Below are positions 1 to 5,561 of a stretch of 6,398 bases of DNA, in pieces. The position numbers and the translations under genes are program-made. The DNA comes from Acidimicrobiaceae bacterium (GTDB taxonomy: Bacteria > Actinomycetota > Acidimicrobiia > Acidimicrobiales > Palsa-688), in contig PMLI01000408.1 in the NCBI GenBank assembly GCA_003158835.1, positions 1 through 6,398 of the forward strand, in the 5' to 3' direction. Numbering within the stretch: position 1 is the stretch's first letter; every line of letters begins with the position of its first letter. Under the pieces are notes generated by a model. It searched no databases, had not been told where the DNA came from, and saw only the letters and a list, made by a program, of their open reading frames with translations.

Positions 1-2
1 TC

Positions 3-671
3 CTGCGCATGTACCAGCGCTGGGTCGAGCGCCGGGGCTTCGCCATGGAGATCGACGACATCAGCCAGGGCCAGGAAGCCGGTGTGCTGTCGGCCACCTT
101 CATCATCAAAGGCCGCTACGCCACCGGCCTGATGGCGTCCGAGCGCGGCGTGCACCGCCTCGTGCGCATGTCCCCCTTCGACTCCCAGCACCGGCGCCAG
201 ACCAGCTTTGCGGCGGTGACGGTGGTCCCGTTCTTCGAGGACCTGAGCGGCGAGGTCACCATCGACGAGAAGGATCTGCGCGTCGATACCTACCGCAGTT
301 CGAGCGCGGGCGGCCAACACGTCAACGTCACCGACTCGGCCGTGAGGCTCACCCACCTTCCTACCGGCCTGGTGGTCTCCTGCCAGAACGAGCGCTCACA
401 GCACCAGAACAAGGCCAGAGCCATGCAGATCCTGGCGGCCCGCCTGGCCGAACGAGCCCGGGACGAACGCGCCGCCGAGATGTCGGCCATGGCCGGCCCC
501 AAAGCCCAGATCGGGTGGGGCTCGCAGATCCGAAGCTATGTGCTCGCCCCGTTCCAGCTGGTCAAAGACCTGCGCACGGATTACGAGACGGGCAACATCG
601 CCGCCGTGCTGGACGGTGACTTGGGCCCGTTCATGGAGGCCTATCTGCGCTGGCGGCGCAGCAACCGGTAG
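3..671 (+). CDS. prfB: Peptide chain release factor 2 (RF2), C-terminal part, 5' end outside window
   Basis: RF2 recognises UGA and UAA stop codons in the ribosomal A site and triggers peptidyl-tRNA hydrolysis. The gene runs in from the left edge: the reading frame is open from base 3, and the first visible ATG (base 9) is an internal Met in the family's conserved LRMYxRW stretch. Counting from that Met, the stop-codon-reading tripeptide SPF is at residues 55-57, which separates RF2 from RF1 (PxT). The catalytic GGQ is at 101-103 (bases 309-317), followed by HVN and the conserved QNERSQHQNK and IGWGSQIRSYV segments. The C-terminus is of normal length and ends with tandem stops, TAGTAG. The loop before GGQ reads RSSSAGGQ instead of the more common RxSGAGGQ. 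The domain 1 region, where many prfB genes carry a programmed frameshift, is not visible. The family call is essentially certain. Confidence 0.97.
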   Translation: MRMYQRWVERRGFAMEIDDISQGQEAGVLSATFIIKGRYATGLMASERGVHRLVRMSPFDSQHRRQTSFAAVTVVPFFEDLSGEVTIDEKDLRVDTYRSSSAGGQHVNVTDSAVRLTHLPTGLVVSCQNERSQHQNKARAMQILAARLAERARDERAAEMSAMAGPKAQIGWGSQIRSYVLAPFQLVKDLRTDYETGNIAAVLDGDLGPFMEAYLRWRRSNR

Positions 672-738
672 TAGGCGGGGGTTCCCGGAGCGCCGGCCGA
701 GCCGCTAACCGCCGCCGGTTTGGCATGATGGCTATGAG

Positions 739-1071
739 ATGCTGAACGAACAAGAGCTGACCGAAGAGGACAAGGCCGAGCGCCTGGCCCAATTGACCGA
801 CCTCATCGAGATGGTGCGCCCCATCATCCAGCAGGACGGCGGGGACTTGGTGCTCCTCAGCGCCGACGTTTGCGCCGGCGTGGTCGAGCTTCAGTTGCAA
901 GGCGCCTGCAGCTCGTGTGCCGTCAGTTCGACCACGCTGCAGGCCGGTGTGGAGCGCATCTTGAAGGACCGCCTGGACTGGGTGACCGAGGTTTCCGGTG
1001 GCGTCGACGAAGACATGGACTGGCAAGAAAGCGCCTCCATGGGGCGCGGCGCCTACGTTCCCAAGTGGTAA
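739..1071 (+). CDS. NifU/Nfu-type iron-sulfur cluster scaffold or carrier protein
   Basis: A 110-residue protein made almost entirely of the NifU C-terminal (Nfu) domain, which assembles or carries a [4Fe-4S] cluster bridged between subunits and passes it to apo-enzymes in the cytoplasm. The signature is the CxxC pair at Cys57 and Cys60 in GACSSCAVSSTTL, preceded by the typical IRP-like helix and the QQDGGDL segment at residues 31-37, and followed by the GVERILKDR helix. There is no N-terminal IscU-like or A-type domain, so this is the stand-alone form common in Gram-positive bacteria. The acidic tail (about residues 85-110) is less conserved. The ATG is 67 bases after the prfB stop and has no convincing Shine-Dalgarno sequence; three other upstream ATGs are out of frame. 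A leaderless transcript is possible. The Fe-S client is unknown. An Fe(II)-enzyme gene lies downstream, but the spacing and hairpin suggest it is a separate unit. Confidence 0.92.
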   Translation: MLNEQELTEEDKAERLAQLTDLIEMVRPIIQQDGGDLVLLSADVCAGVVELQLQGACSSCAVSSTTLQAGVERILKDRLDWVTEVSGGVDEDMDWQESASMGRGAYVPKW

Positions 1072-1120
1072 CGCGGGCCCGGGGCCGCTGACAAAGGGGC
1101 GCCCGTGCCGTGCCGGCGGT

Positions 1121-1143
1121 CCGGGCCAGCCATCCTGGCCTGG
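1121..1143 (+). terminator. GC-rich hairpin after the Nfu gene, possible terminator without a U-tract
   Basis: A 9-bp stem (1121-1129 with 1135-1143, one G-U pair) closes a 5-base loop, CCATC. It lies 50 bases after the Nfu stop codon and about 30 bases before the next gene. No T-run follows, so it is not a classical intrinsic terminator. GC-rich actinobacterial genomes often have such hairpins at gene ends, and it may merely protect the 3' end of the transcript. Confidence 0.35.
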
Positions 1144-1159
1144 GCCGGGGCCGGCGGGA

Positions 1160-1165
1160 TAACCT
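1160..1165 (+). promoter_or_regulatory. Candidate -10 element for a leaderless transcript of the dioxygenase operon
   Basis: The hexamer TAACCT fits the actinobacterial TANNNT -10 pattern and ends 8 bases before the ATG at 1174, the spacing expected if transcription begins at the start codon. The stretch around it (1160-1175) is locally AT-richer than the surrounding DNA. I see no good -35 box and no strong Shine-Dalgarno before the ATG, both consistent with a leaderless start. Motif evidence only. Confidence 0.3.
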
Positions 1166-1173
1166 GCGATTAT

Positions 1174-1965
1174 ATGTCGACGCAATCGGGCCCCGTGACG
1201 TCGAAGCCGGTCGCACTGCGAGACCGGGCGGTAACGGTCGCCACCGAGCTCGGGGCCAAAGCCCTGCACGGCACCGAAAGCTGGGTGCTGAAGCACTCGG
1301 TCGTGCCGACGACGCCGTTCCTGCCCCTCGAGACCTTCCCCTGGGTGGGGCGCATGGAAGCAATGGTGCCCGCGGTGCGGGCCGAGCTCGATGAAGTACT
1401 CAGCTACCGCGACGAGCTGCCCAATTTCCAGGACATTTCCATAGACCAGGCGTCGATCAGCAACGACGACGGCTGGAAGACGTTCTTCTTCCTCGGCTAC
1501 GGGTTCCGATCGGAGGCCAATTGCCGGCGTTGCCCGAAAACGGCAGCCTTGCTCGACAGCATCCCGGGCCTGGTGACGGGGTTCTTCTCCATACTTTCCC
1601 CCGGCAAGCACATCCCTCCCCACCGCGGGCCGTGGCGAGGAGTGTTGAGGTACCACCTGGCCCTCAAGGTCCCCGAGCCTGCCCAGGCGTCCGGCATCAG
1701 GGTGGGTGAGGAGGAAGCTCATTGGGAGGAGGGCAAGAGCCTTCTGTTCGACGACGGCTACACCCATGAGGCCTGGAACGGCACGGATGGCGTCCGGGTC
1801 GTGCTGTTCTGCGACGTCCTGCGCCCGTTGCGGTCGCCCGCCGACCAGGTGAACCGCGCCCTCATCAAGGCCATCAGCTGGTCCCCGTTCATACAGGACG
1901 CCCGCAACCGCCACGAAGCGTGGGAGAAGCGCGTCGAGCACCTGCGCTGGGGCACTGGCAATTGA
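1174..1965 (+). CDS. Aspartyl/asparaginyl beta-hydroxylase-family Fe(II)/2-oxoglutarate dioxygenase (LpxO/OlsC-like, probable lipid hydroxylase)
   Basis: A 263-residue protein of the aspartyl/asparaginyl beta-hydroxylase family, which uses Fe(II), O2 and 2-oxoglutarate to hydroxylate a C-H bond. The core is at about residues 65-215. His150 (in HIPPHRGP), Arg159 and His161 (in LRYHL), Asp194 and His198 (in FDDGYTHEAWN) and Arg208 reproduce the spacing of the human AspH active site (H679, R688, H690, D721, H725, R735) almost exactly. His150 and His198 would bind iron, and Arg208 the co-substrate. Bacterial members LpxO and OlsC add 2-hydroxyl groups to acyl chains of lipid A and ornithine lipids. 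There is no TPR region as in eukaryotic AspH, and I see no clear membrane helix. I chose ATG 1174 over an upstream in-frame GTG at 1105, because the extra 23 residues look non-conserved and cover the hairpin. Its TGA overlaps the next gene's probable start. Its lipid substrate, possibly the ceramide N-acyl chain, is inferred from that neighbour. A peptide hydroxylase remains possible. Confidence 0.88.
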   Translation: MSTQSGPVTSKPVALRDRAVTVATELGAKALHGTESWVLKHSVVPTTPFLPLETFPWVGRMEAMVPAVRAELDEVLSYRDELPNFQDISIDQASISNDDGWKTFFFLGYGFRSEANCRRCPKTAALLDSIPGLVTGFFSILSPGKHIPPHRGPWRGVLRYHLALKVPEPAQASGIRVGEEEAHWEEGKSLLFDDGYTHEAWNGTDGVRVVLFCDVLRPLRSPADQVNRALIKAISWSPFIQDARNRHEAWEKRVEHLRWGTGN

Positions 1966-3233
1966 CCAATACCAATGGCGCCAACGGGACGCCCTTAACC
2001 GCTTCGGCGGACATTTTCGACAAGTGCGTGGTCCCCGAGCAGTACGCGGCGGCCGAGGCGCTCGGGCTCAACCCTTTTTATCGTGAGCTTTCGAGCGAGA
2101 TCGGCCCGACGATCACCTACCGGGGCTCCGAGCTCGTCATGCTGGGCTCCAACAACTACCTCGGCCTCACGACCGACCCCCGGGTCAAGAAGGCTGCTAT
2201 CGACGCGGTGTCCCGTTACGGCACCGGCCTCACCGGGAGCAGGCTGCTCAACGGCACGCTGCCGCTGCACACCGAGCTCGAAGAGTTCCTGGCCGACTGG
2301 GTGGGCATGGAGCGGGCCCTCGTCTTCACCACCGGCTACACGGCCAACCTGGGCCTGATAGCCACTCTTGTCCAGGCCGGCGACGCCGTCTTCTGCGACT
2401 CGGCTGCCCACGCCTCATTGGTGGACGGGGCGCGCCTGGCGGACGGGGTGCTGCGGGCCTTCCGCCACAACCGCCCCAACAGCCTGCGCCGGGGCCTGCA
2501 GTCGTGGCGGTCGCAGCCCGACGCCGGGGGAGTGCTTGTCGCCGTTGACGGCATCTACTCGATGGAAGGCGACTGGGCGCCTCTGGTGGAGGTCAGAGCC
2601 CTGTGCGACCAGCACCGGGCGCGCCTGCTGGTCGACGAGGCGCACGCCCTGGGGGTGGTGGGGCCAGCGGGCTCGGGCACTTCGGCCGCCATGGGGGTGC
2701 AGGCTGACCTCGTCATGGGCACGTTCTCCAAGTCGCTGGCCAGCTGCGGCGGGTTCATCGCCGGGCCGGCCGAGGTGATCGCCTATCTTCGCCTGTTCTG
2801 CCGGCCGATCCTGTTCACCGCTTCCAACGTCCCCGCCTCGCTCGGAGCCGCTCTGGCCGCAGCCAAGATCGCCCGGGAGGAGGACTGGAGGCGCCAGGCG
2901 GTCCTGGGCATGGCCGAGCGCCTGCGCCGGGGCCTGTCCGAGCTCGGCTTCCGCGTCGGCGGCACCAACAGCTGCATAGTGCCTGTACACGTCGACGACC
3001 TGCTCGGCACCGGGATCCTGTGGAGAGCGCTGCTCGACCGCGGCGTCTACACCAACTGCTCCATCCCGCCGGCCGTGCAGCGGCCCATGTTGCGCACCTC
3101 CGTGATGGCCACCCACACCGAAGCCCAGATCGACCGGGCGCTCGAGGCGTTCGAGGAGATAGCCCGCGACGGTGTCGTGGAGGCCGGCCGGGAGCGGCTG
3201 CTCGGCCTGTTGGAGCTCGAAGGCAGCGTGTGA
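1962..3233 (+). CDS. spt: PLP-dependent alpha-oxoamine synthase, probable serine palmitoyltransferase
   Basis: A fold-type I PLP enzyme of about 423 residues that condenses an amino acid with an acyl thioester, releasing CO2. Numbered from the TTG at 1962, it shows the GSNNYLGL motif at 62-69, GTGLTGSRLLNGT at 87-99, the PLP-stacking His150 (SAAHAS), Asp225 and His228 in VDEAH, and Schiff-base Lys257 in GTFSKSLASCGGF. Arg378 in MLRTS sits where the family binds the substrate carboxylate. TFSKS followed by GGF is the serine palmitoyltransferase pattern; BioF and Kbl usually read TxGKxxG, and ALAS TxAKxxG. The product would be 3-ketosphinganine, the first sphingolipid intermediate. The start is uncertain: TTG 1962 overlaps the upstream TGA (TTGA) and keeps the conserved DIFDKC segment, while GTG 1920 would give 14 more residues. 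Both have weak ribosome binding sites. The dehydrogenase and ceramide synthase-like genes nearby support the Spt call, but the amino acid and acyl donor are not proven. Confidence 0.82.
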   Translation: MTNTNGANGTPLTASADIFDKCVVPEQYAAAEALGLNPFYRELSSEIGPTITYRGSELVMLGSNNYLGLTTDPRVKKAAIDAVSRYGTGLTGSRLLNGTLPLHTELEEFLADWVGMERALVFTTGYTANLGLIATLVQAGDAVFCDSAAHASLVDGARLADGVLRAFRHNRPNSLRRGLQSWRSQPDAGGVLVAVDGIYSMEGDWAPLVEVRALCDQHRARLLVDEAHALGVVGPAGSGTSAAMGVQADLVMGTFSKSLASCGGFIAGPAEVIAYLRLFCRPILFTASNVPASLGAALAAAKIAREEDWRRQAVLGMAERLRRGLSELGFRVGGTNSCIVPVHVDDLLGTGILWRALLDRGVYTNCSIPPAVQRPMLRTSVMATHTEAQIDRALEAFEEIARDGVVEAGRERLLGLLELEGSV

Positions 3234-3297
3234 CTCGAAGGCCTCGTTTGAACGGCGGCCCTTCCATCCGGTCGGCGCGTCGGCGGCGGGGGGACGG

Positions 3298-4413
3298 GTG
3301 AGCTCCGGCCGGGTGGTGGTGGGCCTCACGGGGGCCACGGGGCACATCGGGGGCCTTCTCCTGGCCAGCCTGGCGGCGAGCCCCGAAGTGGCCGAGATCC
3401 GTTCCGTGGCCCGGCGCCCCCTGGGACCGGTCGCGGCCGGGCTCCTGCCCGCCGGCTCGGTGCACGTCTGCGCCGACGTACGGGACGCGGACGCCCGCAA
3501 GGCGCTGGAGGGGGTTGACGTGCTCTACCACCTGGCTTCCCAGGTCTGGCAGGGCAAAGGCGCGGACGGCCTGCGCACGATGGCAGAAGTCAACGTCGAC
3601 GGCACGCGCAACGTCCTGCAGGCCCGGCCCGGCGCTGTCGTGCTGGTATCTTCGGCTGCCGCGTACGGCGCCTGGCCCGACAACCCCCTGCCCCTGGACG
3701 AGGCTCACCGCCCCTGTCCCAACCCCGAATGCCCCTACGGCGGCCAGAAGCTGCTGGCCGAAGTGGTCTGCGCCCAGGAGGCTGGTACCTGGGCGACAGT
3801 ACGTCTGGCAGCAGTGCTCGGGCCGCACGCCGATGCCAGGGTGGCCCGGGCCGTCCGTGGCTTGCGCCTGGCCGTTCCCGCCCTGAGCGGAGTGCGCCAG
3901 GCCGTGCAGTGGCTGGACGAAGCCGACGCCGTAGCGGGCGTGCTGGCGGCGGGGCGAGCGCTGGTGGCACCCGGAGGGGGCGCCGCGGGCGAGGTTTTCA
4001 ACATCGCCACGCAGGACTGGCTCAGCGCCCACGACGCGGCGCGGGTCGCCGCCAGCCATGTCGTAACGGTGCCGCGCCGGGTGCTGATGGCCGGTTCGCG
4101 GCTCGGCCAACGCCTCGGGGCCACCCCCTTCGGCGTCGACCGGGCCGTGCTCATCAGCGGGCCGCTGGCCCTGTCGGTGGCCAAGGCGGGCCGAGTGCTG
4201 GGGTGGCAACCCACCAGGTCGTCGGCCCAGGTGCTCTCGGACGCGCTGGCCCGGGGCTGGCGGGGCCTTCCTTTCAACCGGGAACCCAGAGCCGGCCCCG
4301 CCGCCATCTCGATGGCCGGCGAAGGGCCCACTGGGCCACCACCCCGCCGGCGCCTACAGGTCCTGCTTGTAGAGCCTCCACACCTTGTACCGGTGGGCGC
4401 CCATGTCCTCTAG
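3298..4413 (+). CDS. Extended short-chain dehydrogenase / NAD(P)-dependent epimerase-family protein, candidate ceramide reductase (CerR-like)
   Basis: A Rossmann-fold extended SDR of about 371 residues. From the GTG at 3298, the nucleotide-binding GATGHIG gives Gly12, Gly15 and Gly18. Arg39-Arg40 after the second strand hints at NADP(H). Asp60 is in the ADVRD motif, Ser118/Ser119 lie in VSSAAAYG, and the catalytic pair is Tyr147 and Lys151 (YGGQK). Caulobacter CerR, an enzyme of this superfamily, reduces the 3-keto group of oxidised ceramide; sugar epimerases and 3-beta-HSD-like enzymes share these motifs, so the substrate comes from context. The gene starts 64 bases after the oxoamine synthase, preceded closely by a G-rich run. 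In-frame GTG codons at 3313, 3316 and 3319 are alternatives, but they would cut into the first strand. The fold should end near residue 325 (GWRGLPF). The last 40 or so residues are Pro/Arg-rich and partly overlap the opposing gene, so this tail is probably not functional. Confidence 0.8.
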   Translation: MSSGRVVVGLTGATGHIGGLLLASLAASPEVAEIRSVARRPLGPVAAGLLPAGSVHVCADVRDADARKALEGVDVLYHLASQVWQGKGADGLRTMAEVNVDGTRNVLQARPGAVVLVSSAAAYGAWPDNPLPLDEAHRPCPNPECPYGGQKLLAEVVCAQEAGTWATVRLAAVLGPHADARVARAVRGLRLAVPALSGVRQAVQWLDEADAVAGVLAAGRALVAPGGGAAGEVFNIATQDWLSAHDAARVAASHVVTVPRRVLMAGSRLGQRLGATPFGVDRAVLISGPLALSVAKAGRVLGWQPTRSSAQVLSDALARGWRGLPFNREPRAGPAAISMAGEGPTGPPPRRRLQVLLVEPPHLVPVGAHVL

Positions 4414-5493
4414 TTGGCTGTTTATGCGGTGGTTGATGGCCAGGGTCCAGGTCGCCTCGGCCGTCTCGATACCGTCGTCGTAGAGGCGCTGCACGATCTC
4501 GGAGTAGAGCATCGGCCCCAGGCCCACGCTCTGCACGTCGGAGCGCACGCCCAGGGCGATGACGCGTACCTGCTTGAGGCGCTTGATGCCGAACAGGAGC
4601 GGTACCCAGCCGGTGGGCAGGAGCCGGCCGCTGCGCACCTTCAACATCAGCTGGTTGAGGTCGGGGAGGGCCAGGCACACGGCCACCTGCTCGCCGTCGC
4701 GCTCCAAGGCAAACGCCCAGCGCGGGTTGATCATCTGCTTGATCTGTTTGGCCAGGTGGCGGATCTCGGCTTCGGGCATGGGGGCGAAGCCCCAGTTGTG
4801 CTGCCAGATGGCGTTGTACAGCTGGAAGAAACGGCCGACATCGGCTTGGTAGTCGGCCTTGTTGAGCTGGCGTACCGAGACGTGAGAGCGCTCCCGCAGC
4901 CGCTGCAGCGTGCGCCGCTGGCGCTCGGACAACCCGGTGGAGGCCCGCTTGAACTGGTACCCGTAAAGGTCCATCGCTTGCTCCCAGCCGGCGTCGGTCC
5001 ACAAAGCCTCGTAATAGGGGGGGTTCTCGAGGGTGAGAAGGGTAGCCGGTGTCCCGAAGCCCTCGACCAGGAGCCCCAGCTCGTCGTTGGTGGTGAAATT
5101 GGCCGGGCCTACGGCCGTCTTGGCGCCCTGACGCCGGGACCAGTCGAGGGCGACATCGAAAAGCGAGGCGGCCACGTCGGGATCGTCGACAGCGTCGAAG
5201 AACCCCACCCAGGCCCAGGCCTCGCCCTGGAGCTCGTTGAAAGCGGAGTCGATGCAAGCCCCGATGCGCCCTACCGGCTGGCCGTCCTGGTGCGCCGTCC
5301 ACAGCGCCCAGTGCTGATGGGCCCGGGCCGGATGGCGCCGGGAGAGCCGGTCGTAAACGCTCAGCCGCAGCGGAGGCACCCAATCCGGGTCGTGGCCGTG
5401 CAGGCGGAAGGGCACGTCGATAAAAACACGTTTGGCCAGCAATTTGTCTGCGGGCCGCACTTCGGTTCCAGCCATTCTCGCCACGCTACCCAT
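4354..5493 (-). CDS. GNAT-fold N-acyltransferase of the YghO / bacterial ceramide synthase (bCerS-like) family
   Basis: A 379-residue protein of a large GNAT-like family that includes E. coli YghO and the Caulobacter ceramide synthase bCerS, which N-acylates 3-ketosphinganine. Visible family marks are PFRLHGHDPDWVPPL at 28-42, a first half ending in GPANFTTNDELGLLVEGF (129-146), NPPYY at 157-161, HNWGFAP at 232-238, and an acyl-CoA-binding-like loop (VRSDVQSVGLGPMLY, 316-330). The C-terminal stretch ends with NHRINSQLEDMG, then YKVWRLYK. The length fits the family. No signal peptide or membrane helix is evident, so it is likely cytoplasmic or membrane-peripheral. The ATG at 5493 has a GAGG 13 bases upstream (5507-5510); Met7 (5475) is an alternative start. 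The stop lies inside the end of the dehydrogenase gene, giving a tail-to-tail overlap of 60 bases. The family call is firm. The ceramide synthase role rests on the adjacent Spt- and CerR-like genes, since many YghO-type proteins have no known substrate. Confidence 0.82.
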   Translation of the reverse strand: MGSVARMAGTEVRPADKLLAKRVFIDVPFRLHGHDPDWVPPLRLSVYDRLSRRHPARAHQHWALWTAHQDGQPVGRIGACIDSAFNELQGEAWAWVGFFDAVDDPDVAASLFDVALDWSRRQGAKTAVGPANFTTNDELGLLVEGFGTPATLLTLENPPYYEALWTDAGWEQAMDLYGYQFKRASTGLSERQRRTLQRLRERSHVSVRQLNKADYQADVGRFFQLYNAIWQHNWGFAPMPEAEIRHLAKQIKQMINPRWAFALERDGEQVAVCLALPDLNQLMLKVRSGRLLPTGWVPLLFGIKRLKQVRVIALGVRSDVQSVGLGPMLYSEIVQRLYDDGIETAEATWTLAINHRINSQLEDMGAHRYKVWRLYKQDL

Positions 5494-5561
5494 TTGCGAA
5501 AAGCGACCTCAACAAGGCCGGCGCCGGCATCGCTGCGCCGCGCTCGCCGGAGGCGGCAAAA

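Noticed and set aside
707..720. AACCG/CGGTT inverted repeat between prfB and the Nfu gene, considered as a terminator
   Set aside because: A 5-bp stem with only two trailing Ts; too weak to call. The 67-base gap otherwise shows nothing clear.
1962..3233. Assignment of the oxoamine synthase as BioF (biotin synthesis) or Kbl (threonine breakdown)
   Set aside because: The lysine motif TFSKS with GGF matches the serine palmitoyltransferase pattern better than TxGKxxG, and no biotin genes or threonine dehydrogenase lie nearby. A tree would be decisive.
2815..4209. 464-codon open frame on the - strand opposite the oxoamine synthase and dehydrogenase
   Set aside because: It spans two well-supported + strand genes and has low-complexity Arg/Pro/Gly-rich composition, as expected of a GC-driven shadow frame. 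The same applies to the - strand frames at 631-1941 and 2415-3500.
4325..4337. Small GGCCC/GGGCC hairpin near the convergent gene ends, considered as a bidirectional terminator
   Set aside because: Only 5 bp with a 3-base loop and no T-run on either strand, and it lies inside the dehydrogenase frame.
4274..5383. 369-codon frame on the - strand in a different phase from the acyltransferase
   Set aside because: Arg/Pro/Ala-rich translation without motifs; the overlapping frame at 4354-5493 carries the conserved YghO/bCerS segments. No sign of a frameshift joining the two.
5518..5527. Perfect 10-base palindrome CCGGCGCCGG between the DUF4388 and acyltransferase genes
   Set aside because: Too short and too GC-biased to be distinguished from chance; it has no loop or T-run for a terminator and no partner copy to suggest an operator.
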